DNA of 6,466 nucleotides, taken from contig JAEDMR010000113.1 of NCBI GenBank assembly GCA_016302925.1, forward strand, positions 1 to 6,466, written 5' to 3'. The DNA comes from Bacillota bacterium (GTDB taxonomy: Bacteria; Bacillota; Clostridia; Peptostreptococcales; Anaerovoracaceae). The position numbers and the translations under genes are program-made. Below, one piece after another: positions 1 through 6,463 of the stretch (within the stretch, counting starts at the first letter, position 1; each line of letters opens with the position of its first letter). A model generated the notes under the pieces. The model did not search any database. It was given only the letters and a program-made list of their open reading frames with translations, and was not told where the DNA came from.

Positions 1-2813
1 TAATCCGCTCTGCCCTGAAAGAAAGAAAGTCTGCCGTCAGCGAAGGGATCCGCGTCCTCCGGGAGCAGAACGACTGCAACGAAAAATATGATGCGGCAGC
101 AGAATATCTGCAGCAGAAGCAGCGGGAAAAAAGCCTGGCGGACTCCGGTGTGGAAGCGGCAGCGCAGTCGGCAGACCAGTGCAGGGAGCAGCTGATTGAG
201 GCATATTACCAGCGAAACAGACAGTTTGAAGTGCTGCAGCTGGACAGCGATGTGATGCTGCAGATTGAACATAAGATTACGGCCTTCGAAGGGGATGCAG
301 ACGGCCAGGAGATCCGAGCCGTTGTGGAAAAAATCCGGGATCGCATTCGAACCGGTCTGAAAGAAGAACAGCTGGAGCTGGAGCATCAGAATCTTCTGCT
401 GCAGAGGGAACTGGCAGACAAGAAGAACCAGCTGCAGGAGCTTCTGACAAAAAAGGACATTCAGCCACTGCGAAAAGACCGGACGGAGGCGGTTCGCGGC
501 CGGCTTCGCGACGCGGGCATTCCGTTTGCGGCGTTTTTCGAGGCGGTGGAGTTTGCGGAAGGTTTGCCGGAAACGGCGCAAAATCTGCTGGAAGCGCAGC
601 TTTCGGATGCCGGGGTGCTGGATGCACTGGTGGTTTCCGAGAGAGACTGGATGCGAATCCAGACGGAGTTCTCTGATGTGCAGGATGTCTTTCTGCGGGT
701 CCGGGGCAAAGGCGGTAAGCCGTTTGACGGACTGACCGTCAGTCCATCTCTGCCGGAGATGCTGAAGCAGGAGACGGAGCGGATCCTGTGCCATATTCGA
801 ACCATGATGGGTGCGGCCGGTGGTGCCGCGCCTGAAACCGAGGAATACTTATATCTGGATGAGAGCGGCGTATTCCGAAACGGCGTGCTGTGCGGTGTAT
901 CCAGCGAGGAAGATGCGGAGGGCTTCATCGGCGTCCTGGCCCGTGCCCGGAAGCGGAAACAGATGGAAGCGAAGCTGCAGCAGGAAATCGACGAAATGGA
1001 AGGACGACGGCTGGAACTGACCGCCGCTGCCGCAGAAATCATGCAGAAGCTGGATGTGCTGCAGGAAGAATACGAAAGCCTGCCGGATTTCATCGGGCTT
1101 TGCGATGCGCTGGAGCAGATTCGTCATGCTGTCTGGGAGCTGGAGCAGGTGGAAAGGCAGCTTCAGGTTGCCCAGGAGGAAGAGGCAAGATGGAAGAACA
1201 GAAAGACAGAGATCCTGCAGCGGGTGCTGGCTGTCTGCAGAAACATGCCATACAGCCGCAGCATCGAATGCTACCTTGAGGCAGAGGAGGCGCTGGAAGA
1301 ATACAGCACTGCGTGGGGAAATACGTCTGAACTCCTTTCGAAGCTGGAAAACCTGGCCATGCAGGGGAAGGCCGAAGAAAGCCGGATGGAACAGGAAGAA
1401 GAGACCATCGATGAGATTTCCCTGCAGCAGAGCATAGAAATCAGAAAAATCAAAAAGCTGGACGTACAGATTCAGGAACTGGACGAATTCCTGAACCGGC
1501 CGGAAAACCAGGAAAAAGCGAATAAAATCACAAACCTGAAAAAAGAAAAGCAGGAACTGGAAGACCGGATCGGAATGCTCCGGGAAAGTCTGGCAGTGGC
1601 GACAAGCGATCTCATGCGCCTGGCCGGGGAGCAGAAAGAAAGTGAAGACCATCTGGAAGCGTATGTCGAAAGAGAAAACGTGCTGCGTGCGTATTTTGCG
1701 GAGGAACTGGACCTGAAGCTGGTTTTACACCAGGAGAACAGAACGCTGGAAGACTGTGCCCGGGCAGCACAGGAAAAACTCAGGGACAGCGACAGAGAGA
1801 GGGAGGCATCGGAACTTACGGCTGCATTCATGGGCGTGTTCCAGAAGTATAACGGCAGCCTGATTGCCTACGGCACGGCTTTAACGGACTGGTTTGACGG
1901 AGAGAAGGGCGCTGCACCGGCAGGAACCCTGCGTAAGCGGCAGGTATTTACTGCGGTCTGGAACGGGAAAAAAATCTGGATGGAAGAATTCCACGAGACC
2001 CTGAAAAAACAGATTGCCGAGACAGAACTGCTGATCCAGCAGAAGGACCGGGAGCTGTTTGAGGATATCCTGTCCAGAACCCTGAGCCAGCAGCTGACAG
2101 ACCGGATTGCCGAAAGCCGGCGCTGGGTCGCCGATATGTCGTCACTGATGAGAAACATGGAAACCTCCATGGGCCTCCGCTTTTCGCTGGACTGGAAGGC
2201 AAAAGCGGCAGAAAATGACGAGCAGCTGGACACCGTCGAACTGGAAAAACTTCTTCTCCGAGACCGGAAGCTGATAACGGCGGCAGATATGGAACGGGTT
2301 GCAGCACATTTCCGGAGCAAAATCCGCCAGGAGAAGCTTCGTGCAGAGGAGGCGGACGAGCCGGTCAACTATATGGATCTGGTGCGGGACGCACTGGATT
2401 ATCGGAAGTGGTTCGAATTCCAGATGTCCTATTTTCGCGGCGAGAATCCGAAAAAGACACTGACCGACAGCGTCTTCAACAAGTTCAGCGGCGGAGAGAA
2501 GGCCATGGCCATGTATGTTCCGCTTCTGGCGGCACTGAATGCCCAGTATCAGAAGGCGTCAAAGGAGGATCATCCGCGGATTGTGGCCATGGACGAAGCC
2601 TTTGCCGGTGTTGATGATAAGAACATCAGCAGCATGTTTGAACTGGTGGGGCAGATGGATTTCGACTATATCATGAATTCCCAGTCTCTCTGGGGCTGCT
2701 ACGAATCTGTGCCGGCTCTGCGGATTTCAGAAATGCACCGGCCGGGTAATTCACAGATTGTTACAATAATTCACTATACATGGAACGGAAAGGAAAGGGT
2801 TCTGGATGCCTGA
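1..2813 (+). CDS. jetC: JetC, Wadjet SMC/MukB-like ATPase (5' end missing)
   Basis: This is the large ATPase of a Wadjet plasmid-defence system, a condensin-like motor that in characterised systems works with JetA and JetB to extrude DNA loops and sense small circles. The frame is open from base 3 with no stop, giving 936 visible residues. The GTG at 150 is therefore internal, and the start and Walker A lie upstream. Seen in the sequence: a Glu/Gln/Lys-rich coiled coil up to about base 480; a less charged globular stretch at about 480-950 (GIPFAAFFEAVEF, then LLEAQLSDAGVLDALVV), read as the hinge; and a long second coiled coil to about 2400. Next come the ABC signature FSGGEK (2484-2501) and Walker B IVAMDEAFAGVDD with Asp at 2592 and catalytic Glu at 2595. 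The tail SLWGCYESVPAL and final WNGKERVL are typical of TIGR02680 proteins, the JetC type of Wadjet II. Nothing suggests inactivation in the visible part. General SbcC-type ATPases are less likely because of this tail and the jetD neighbour. Confidence 0.9.
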   Translation, partial: IRSALKERKSAVSEGIRVLREQNDCNEKYDAAAEYLQQKQREKSLADSGVEAAAQSADQCREQLIEAYYQRNRQFEVLQLDSDVMLQIEHKITAFEGDADGQEIRAVVEKIRDRIRTGLKEEQLELEHQNLLLQRELADKKNQLQELLTKKDIQPLRKDRTEAVRGRLRDAGIPFAAFFEAVEFAEGLPETAQNLLEAQLSDAGVLDALVVSERDWMRIQTEFSDVQDVFLRVRGKGGKPFDGLTVSPSLPEMLKQETERILCHIRTMMGAAGGAAPETEEYLYLDESGVFRNGVLCGVSSEEDAEGFIGVLARARKRKQMEAKLQQEIDEMEGRRLELTAAAAEIMQKLDVLQEEYESLPDFIGLCDALEQIRHAVWELEQVERQLQVAQEEEARWKNRKTEILQRVLAVCRNMPYSRSIECYLEAEEALEEYSTAWGNTSELLSKLENLAMQGKAEESRMEQEEETIDEISLQQSIEIRKIKKLDVQIQELDEFLNRPENQEKANKITNLKKEKQELEDRIGMLRESLAVATSDLMRLAGEQKESEDHLEAYVERENVLRAYFAEELDLKLVLHQENRTLEDCARAAQEKLRDSDREREASELTAAFMGVFQKYNGSLIAYGTALTDWFDGEKGAAPAGTLRKRQVFTAVWNGKKIWMEEFHETLKKQIAETELLIQQKDRELFEDILSRTLSQQLTDRIAESRRWVADMSSLMRNMETSMGLRFSLDWKAKAAENDEQLDTVELEKLLLRDRKLITAADMERVAAHFRSKIRQEKLRAEEADEPVNYMDLVRDALDYRKWFEFQMSYFRGENPKKTLTDSVFNKFSGGEKAMAMYVPLLAALNAQYQKASKEDHPRIVAMDEAFAGVDDKNISSMFELVGQMDFDYIMNSQSLWGCYESVPALRISEMHRPGNSQIVTIIHYTWNGKERVLDA
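2791..2799 (+). promoter_or_regulatory. Ribosome binding site for jetD inside jetC
   Basis: The purine run AGGAAAGGG lies 6 bases before the jetD ATG at 2806 and within the last codons of jetC. It supports that start and, together with the 8-bp overlap of the two genes, suggests translational coupling of jetC and jetD. Confidence 0.65.
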
Positions 2814-4158
2814 CAGCAGAAAGGATGCATACGAATATTTCAGGAAGACGCCCGGGTTTGACCGGTGTTTTCAAGAGCTCCGAAAAAAGTGGAACTCCTA
2901 TGGACGTGCGGCGGGAATCGTGAAGCTGACAGCTGCATCGAAAGAAGAACGGCGTGCGCTGGAAGGATTTTTCGGAAAATCGTTTGCAGACCAGACGGGA
3001 GGAACGCTGTCTTTTTCGGTGCAGTCGTTTGAAGCGGCACTGAAAGAGACTGCGTATGGGGAGCTGAATCTGCAGCAGCTGATGGAACTGTATTTCGGTG
3101 AACCGATGAAGACCAATGCCGCCCGGAAGGCAGAACGGGAGGAGCAAATCCGGCTGTTTTTTGAGAACTGTCGGCAGTTTTTCCTGCGCAGAGAACACGA
3201 GATGTGTGAGACGGCCGGGACGGCAGCGGACTGGATTGAAACGGTCTCTCAGGAGAAGAAATACGGGTACCAGCTCATTCTGAAGGAATGGAAACGAAAC
3301 CCGAACCATGCGGAGAGGCTGGTTCGAACGGTTGGAATGGCACTGGAGATGGTGGTGCCGGATGGCGGCGAGACGTCTGGCGGCAGCATTATGCTGGCGG
3401 TTCTGGCTGCCCGTGTTTCCGGCGATCCACATTGCTTCGACCGAGGAACTGCGGCTGGCCAGCTGCTGGTTTCAGGTCTGTGCCGGGACGCATGTGTGGA
3501 TATTCCGTCCAATGCGGAAGAACTGTTTGCACTGTATCTGCGATACGGGATCCAGATGGACGAGATCTCCAGCATGGTTGCCGTGTCCGGGCTTCATCTG
3601 GAGCGGAACGGAACGCTGCATCCGGGGCTGGAAGGCTTCCTGCAGGCAGGAGAACCTTTTCTTCTCATGCAGAAAAATCTGGACGGCGTCACCCGTGCTT
3701 ACGGGGCGGGAAGCTGTGTGTTTGTGGTGGAAAACGAGATGGTTTTCAGCCATCTGTGTGAACAGTCCCGCCGGCTGCCGGAAGGCGGCCGGCCTGCGCT
3801 GCTCTGCACCATGGGGCAGCCAAGGAAAGCAGCATGGCAGCTTCTGGATCTCCTTACTGCGGAAAATCCGGCGATTTTCTATGCAGGGGATCTGGACCCG
3901 GAAGGCATGGACATCGCAGATCGAATCTGGAAACGGTATCCGGATGCGGTGCACCTGTGGAGGATGGGGCCGGAAGACTATGAAAAATCCAGGTCAGAAG
4001 AGGAAATCAGCGACCGACGTCTTTCCATGCTAAGCAGGCTGCAGAATCCGCTTCTTCGGTCAACGGCCGCACAGATTCAAAAGGAAAAAAAGGCCGGATA
4101 CCAGGAAGCACTTCTGGATGAAATGCTTGCGGATATCCGGGAACGTGTATGCCTGTAG
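2806..4158 (+). CDS. jetD: JetD, Wadjet TOPRIM nuclease subunit
   Basis: This 450-residue protein is the nuclease subunit of Wadjet. In characterised systems JetD cleaves plasmid DNA once the JetABC motor has recognised a closed circle. The N-terminal part (about 15-125: GFDRCFQELRKKW, then GIVKLTAASKEERRAL) resembles the DUF3323/TIGR02679 N-terminal domain. The C-terminal part carries a TOPRIM-like fold: VVENEMVF with the candidate metal-binding Glu309, LLCTMGQP at 333-339, YAGDLDPEGMDIA with Asp362 and Asp364, and HLWRMGPEDY at 383-392. The order Glu then DxD, followed by WRM..DY, matches DUF2399-type JetD. All expected acidic residues are present, so it looks active. The ATG overlaps the jetC stop by 8 bp, so this is the last gene of the operon. 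It ends 24 bp before the inverted-repeat element. The TIGR02679 resemblance favours type II, but type III cannot be excluded without JetA and JetB. Confidence 0.88.
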   Translation: MPDSRKDAYEYFRKTPGFDRCFQELRKKWNSYGRAAGIVKLTAASKEERRALEGFFGKSFADQTGGTLSFSVQSFEAALKETAYGELNLQQLMELYFGEPMKTNAARKAEREEQIRLFFENCRQFFLRREHEMCETAGTAADWIETVSQEKKYGYQLILKEWKRNPNHAERLVRTVGMALEMVVPDGGETSGGSIMLAVLAARVSGDPHCFDRGTAAGQLLVSGLCRDACVDIPSNAEELFALYLRYGIQMDEISSMVAVSGLHLERNGTLHPGLEGFLQAGEPFLLMQKNLDGVTRAYGAGSCVFVVENEMVFSHLCEQSRRLPEGGRPALLCTMGQPRKAAWQLLDLLTAENPAIFYAGDLDPEGMDIADRIWKRYPDAVHLWRMGPEDYEKSRSEEEISDRRLSMLSRLQNPLLRSTAAQIQKEKKAGYQEALLDEMLADIRERVCL

Positions 4159-4182
4159 CAACGATAGCGGGGGAGATTCGGT

Positions 4183-4209
4183 TGGGGTGAAGCAGCGCGA
4201 ATTCTCCAC
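4183..4209 (+). repeat. Left outer arm of the inverted-repeat element
   Basis: This 27-base block matches the reverse complement of 4442-4467. About 22 positions are identical once a two-base gap (TG after TGGGG) and a one-base gap (before TTCT) are allowed. It sits 23 bases from the first TGGCGAAC box, the same spacing as in the right arm, which argues against chance similarity. Confidence 0.55.
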
Positions 4210-4230
4210 ATCGACCACTTTTTCGGTCTG

Positions 4231-4292
4231 TGTGGCGAACTTTTTCTGTTTTTTTCGCAATATCGGTGTGTAAAGCAGCGAATGTGGCGAAC
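4231..4292 (+). repeat. Left pair of TGTGGCGAAC boxes, 52 bp apart
   Basis: TGTGGCGAAC occurs at 4231-4240 and again at 4283-4292, an offset of exactly 52. The first copy continues into a T run: bases 4233-4245 pair perfectly with 4406-4418. The second is the left half of a 14-bp perfect inverted repeat, 4280-4293 with 4358-4371. Confidence 0.75.
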
Positions 4293-4358
4293 AAAACTTG
4301 GAATTTTCAGCCGAATTCTTATGAAATACGCCGAAATCCTCGTAATAGATGGAAAAAT

Positions 4359-4418
4359 GTTCGCCACATTCATGTAACACAAGAGAAGCGTGTAGAACTT
4401 TTTGAAAAAAGTTCGCCA
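4359..4418 (-). repeat. Right pair of TGGCGAAC boxes, inverted, 52 bp apart
   Basis: On the - strand TGGCGAAC lies at 4418-4411 and 4366-4359, again offset by exactly 52, mirroring the left pair. The first is followed by a T run and the second is preceded by GAATG, as in the left arm. Confidence 0.75.
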
Positions 4419-4452
4419 TGTACTGCCGGAAAATACTGAAAGTGTAGAACTT
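4390..4452 (+). repeat. Direct repeat GTGTAGAACTT, 52 bp apart
   Basis: The 11-base sequence GTGTAGAACTT is at 4390-4400 and 4442-4452, also offset by 52. With the TGGCGAAC boxes this shows the right arm is two tandem 52-bp units, each with an AAGTTCTACAC box and a TGGCGAAC box (- strand) separated by 23 diverged bases. Confidence 0.7.
4395..4414. terminator. Possible hairpin in the right arm
   Basis: GAACTTTTT (4395-4403) and AAAAAGTTC (4406-4414) form a 9-bp perfect palindrome with a two-base centre. The stem is AT-rich and no clean U-tract follows it on either strand. It lies between convergent genes and could help end transcription, but as an intrinsic terminator it is weak. It may be only part of the repeat structure. 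Confidence 0.25.
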
Positions 4453-4456
4453 CCCG

Positions 4457-4993
4457 CTACTTCCCCATTTTCACAGCCTTGGCCTCGGCCTTCCGCTTCT
4501 TCTCGTCCTTTTTCTCTTCTTTCTTTTCTTCAGAGCATTTCTCCGCGTCGATGGCCAGGACTACCATGAGGGCATCCAGTGCGTCTGCCTCGTGCTCTAC
4601 GTCGATGACATAAGTATCTGTCAGGCGGAACAGCTTCTTGTAGATGGCGGCGACCCGGTGGCCTTTCTTATCCCGGATGGAGTAGTCCCATTCCAGCCAG
4701 TTGCCGTCGATGTCCCAGCCGTTGAAGTCAATCTTGAATTTCGGCCGGATGACCGTCAGCTTCTTTGAGATAGTTCCCACCTTTTCACCGTCTTTGAACA
4801 GGTTGAACTGCGGCAGAATATCCACAATCTTTTCCCGGACCATGCCGATCTCGCGGCCGGCTGCATCATAAATGACCAGCTTGTGACCCCAGGCCAGCTT
4901 ACCCTTCACTTTGAAATAAATATTCCCGTCTTCATCGTAGATATTAAAGCTGTCAAACCAGCTGATCAGCCTTTCTTTTAGAATCAGTTTCAT
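4457..4993 (-). CDS. LURP-one-related (tubby C-terminal-like, YxjI-type) protein
   Basis: This 178-residue protein resembles the LURP-one/scramblase-like family (LOR, PF04525), which has a tubby-type beta barrel around a central helix. Family functions in bacteria are poorly defined, so none is assigned beyond a possible membrane- or ligand-associated role. Seen: N-terminal MKLILKERLISWFDSFNIYDEDG; alternating beta-type segments such as YFKVKGKLAWGHKLVIYD (27-43) and KKLTVIRPKFKIDF (77-90); and DALDALMVVLAIDA (137-150), fitting the C-terminal hydrophobic helix. Residues 153-174 form a Lys/Glu/Ala-rich tail not needed for the fold. There is no signal peptide, so it is probably cytoplasmic. The ATG at 4993 has an AGGAGG 6 bases upstream and lies 12 bp after the permease gene, so the two are co-transcribed. 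Its last codons and the TAG stop lie inside the inverted-repeat element, so the original C-terminus may have been altered. Confidence 0.75.
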   Translation of the reverse strand: MKLILKERLISWFDSFNIYDEDGNIYFKVKGKLAWGHKLVIYDAAGREIGMVREKIVDILPQFNLFKDGEKVGTISKKLTVIRPKFKIDFNGWDIDGNWLEWDYSIRDKKGHRVAAIYKKLFRLTDTYVIDVEHEADALDALMVVLAIDAEKCSEEKKEEKKDEKKRKAEAKAVKMGK

Positions 4994-4998
4994 CGAAA

Positions 4999-5007
4999 TC
5001 CTCCTTT
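4999..5007 (-). promoter_or_regulatory. Strong ribosome binding site for the LURP-one-like gene
   Basis: Read on the - strand, AAAGGAGGA directly overlaps the TAA stop of the upstream permease gene and lies 5-6 bases before the ATG at 4993. Stop codon and Shine-Dalgarno sequence are fused, which favours re-initiation by ribosomes finishing the permease. Confidence 0.85.
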
Positions 5008-6352
5008 ACAGAAATCCGGTCAACCTCCACCACGGCAGATAGAGACCAAACAGCATAGCAGCCACCAGCACCGTCAGAATCACGGCAAGCTGCATGACAT
5101 CTCTGAATTCATAATACTTTTGCCCATAACCCACCAGAATCGTCATCTGATTATACGGGAACACGTAGTGACATGTTACCAGTACCAGCGCCGCCATGGA
5201 AATGACCTCCGCCGGCAGCACATCGCCCCACAGCGCATTGACAATGGGCAGCGAAACGGCCAGCGCCCCCATGGCTCCGCCAAACAGAGTGTGGAGCAGA
5301 TAAATGCTGAGGGTCAGCAGGAAAAGGGGCAGGTAAACGCTTTCGGATGTCGGCATGATTCTGAACAAAATCTGTGCGATGGACGCTGCGATGCCGCTGT
5401 CGGCCAGCACGTTGCCCAGGGCGAATTCGGCGGTCAGAAATAGAAGAAGCCCGATTTTCACCGATTTCAGATCCTGCAGCTTCAGAATGCCCAGCAGAAA
5501 CATGACTGCGGTGCCTGCCAGTGAAATGTATGCCTGAGAGATTCCGTGGACGATTTCTGTTACCCATAGCATGACGATAATCGCCATGAGTATTGCAGTG
5601 ATTTTTCCCTGCCTGGTCAGCGGTTCGGACTTTTTTCCTGTCATAATAATCGGTGCATTCAGATTCTTTTTCTGATAGATCACATAGACGAAAGTCAGAA
5701 CTACGCTGGCCAGCACGGAAGGCAGGCTCATGTATTTCAGCCATTCCATCTGACTCAGATCTGTACCGCCGATGGACAGTGCGGCAGCATTCAGAACCAC
5801 ATCTCCGTTTTTCAAAATCATGGCGGTCGCCGTAGCTGTCACGAAGACGCTGAGCAGTACGGCTTTCCGCTGGTTTTCCTTCAGATCCTGCTTCTGCAGC
5901 AGGACATAATAAATGGATCCCAGCAACGTGATCCGAGGCACCGGCTGCGGGATCACGGCAGCCAGGAGCCCATTCAGCAGGCAGGCTGCGAAGACCAGGT
6001 GCACCAGACTGGAACAGTACCGGTTCAGCAGATCATCCGCCAGCTTTTTCGCCACACCGGAATTCACAACCCCTGCAGAAAGCAGAAAGGAAGATACGAT
6101 GGTAAGAAAATTGGCCGACAGCGGGAAGCTGAAAATCCGTTCCATACTGACACCGGAAATGGCGGTGAAAACCAGAAGCAGCGCCACCGAAACCAGCGTC
6201 CGGTCCACAAGCTCCGTCGCCCATAATGTGATGCCGAGGAGAATCATCTCGAAGAGCAGGTTTTGGGAAGGGGCAAGAGCCAGTGGATTCCACAGAACCA
6301 GAAGCAGAGGGATACCCGCACACACGCCCGCTTTGATATGCTTCGTATTCAT
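5006..6352 (-). CDS. SLC13/DASS-like membrane permease, divergent
   Basis: A 448-residue integral membrane protein with about 11-12 hydrophobic segments, best read as a divergent SLC13/DASS (ArsB/NhaD superfamily) transporter. Members usually move di- or tricarboxylates or sulfate with sodium; the substrate here is unknown. The two-fold layout of the family is visible: VVNSGVAKKLADDLLNRY (95-112) and LGNVLADSGIAASIAQIL (312-329) occupy matching positions in the two halves. The end, CHYVFPYNQMTILVGYG (394-410) then FRDVMQLAVILTVLVAAMLF and PWWRLTGF, is typical of the family. The Ser-Asn-Thr motifs that normally bind sodium and carboxylate are not seen: the corresponding regions read IPQPVPRITLLG (134-145) and HTLFGGAMGALAVSLPI (354-370). 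The ATG at 6352 has no Shine-Dalgarno sequence but sits just after a promoter. The next methionine, at 36, would remove the first membrane segment. It is the first gene of a two-gene operon with the LURP-one-like protein. Confidence 0.75.
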   Translation of the reverse strand: MNTKHIKAGVCAGIPLLLVLWNPLALAPSQNLLFEMILLGITLWATELVDRTLVSVALLLVFTAISGVSMERIFSFPLSANFLTIVSSFLLSAGVVNSGVAKKLADDLLNRYCSSLVHLVFAACLLNGLLAAVIPQPVPRITLLGSIYYVLLQKQDLKENQRKAVLLSVFVTATATAMILKNGDVVLNAAALSIGGTDLSQMEWLKYMSLPSVLASVVLTFVYVIYQKKNLNAPIIMTGKKSEPLTRQGKITAILMAIIVMLWVTEIVHGISQAYISLAGTAVMFLLGILKLQDLKSVKIGLLLFLTAEFALGNVLADSGIAASIAQILFRIMPTSESVYLPLFLLTLSIYLLHTLFGGAMGALAVSLPIVNALWGDVLPAEVISMAALVLVTCHYVFPYNQMTILVGYGQKYYEFRDVMQLAVILTVLVAAMLFGLYLPWWRLTGFL

Positions 6353-6358
6353 ACAGAG

Positions 6359-6387
6359 ACTATATCATTTTTTCGGCAAAAATTCAA
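6359..6387 (-). promoter_or_regulatory. Sigma-A-type promoter of the permease operon
   Basis: On the - strand, TTGAAT (6387-6382) and TATAGT (6364-6359) are separated by 17 bases, matching 4 of 6 and 5 of 6 consensus positions. The -10 box ends only 6 bases before the ATG at 6352, so the expected transcription start falls at or within a base or two of the A of the ATG. Confidence 0.7.
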
Positions 6388-6426
6388 GAATGGGAAGGGG
6401 AAGTCCGTTTTATTGGACAGGTAACA

Positions 6427-6435
6427 TGATAGAAT
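6427..6435 (+). promoter_or_regulatory. Extended -10 promoter of a divergent gene
   Basis: TGATAGAAT is an extended -10 element (TG, one base, then TAGAAT, 5 of 6 matches). There is no good -35 box at the right distance (GTTTTA at 6407-6412). Transcription would start near 6442 and run off the right edge. A short dyad, GTCC (6403-6406) and GGAC (6415-6418), flanks the -35 position and could be an operator, though four-base arms are weak. Confidence 0.4.
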
Positions 6436-6454
6436 CAGAAAAACGGAAAAAGAT

Positions 6455-6463
6455 AGGAAGGAG
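6455..6463 (+). promoter_or_regulatory. Ribosome binding site of a gene beyond the right edge
   Basis: AGGAAGGAG ends three bases before the window ends. With the extended -10 promoter upstream it predicts a + strand gene whose start codon lies within about 10 bases after 6466, divergent from the permease operon. Its product cannot be seen. Confidence 0.5.

Larger units (their letters stand above)
4183..4467. mobile_element. MITE-like 285-bp inverted-repeat element, possibly from IS21-type ends
   Basis: Almost the whole space between the convergent genes is one imperfect inverted repeat. Left to right on the + strand, and right to left on the - strand, both arms read: TGGGG, AAG, a variable base, AGCG, GAA, TTCT, a variable base, CAC; then 23 bases; then TGGCGAAC followed by a T run; then, exactly 52 bases after the first box, a second TGGCGAAC. 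The centre (about 4294-4357) is AT-rich and has no coding potential. The ends are TG and CA. Paired sub-repeats at each end and TG/CA termini are known features of IS21-family elements, whose IstA transposase binds such repeats. Linking this element to that family is inference. No target-site duplication is evident next to 4183 or 4467. It could also be a bidirectional terminator or an operator array. Confidence 0.5.

Noticed and set aside
849..1652. Long open frame on the - strand (267 codons) opposite jetC
   Set aside because: It is the shadow of a Glu/Gln/Leu-rich coiled-coil gene. Its translation is rich in Phe, Leu and His with no recognisable domain, and jetC is clearly coding on the other strand.
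3308..4033. 241-codon + strand frame inside jetD
   Set aside because: It is out of frame with jetD, Trp/Arg/Cys-rich and without a domain. The TOPRIM motifs lie in the jetD frame.
4060..4419. Small - strand frames across the inverted-repeat region (95-119 codons)
   Set aside because: They span repeat DNA and the opposite strand of jetD, lack a convincing ribosome binding site, and their translations show no known domain.
4230..4439. 69-codon + strand frame within the inverted-repeat element
   Set aside because: It is made of the repeat boxes themselves and has no ribosome binding site. It is too short to be a transposase or its remnant.
4231..4452. CRISPR-like array, because boxes recur at 52-bp spacing
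   Set aside because: The boxes are only 8-11 bases, occur twice per orientation and are in inverted pairs. A CRISPR array needs longer direct repeats in one orientation.
5151..5744. 197-codon - strand frame inside the permease gene
   Set aside because: It is a frame-shifted shadow of the permease, Arg/His/Gly-rich, with none of the hydrophobic segments found in the true frame.
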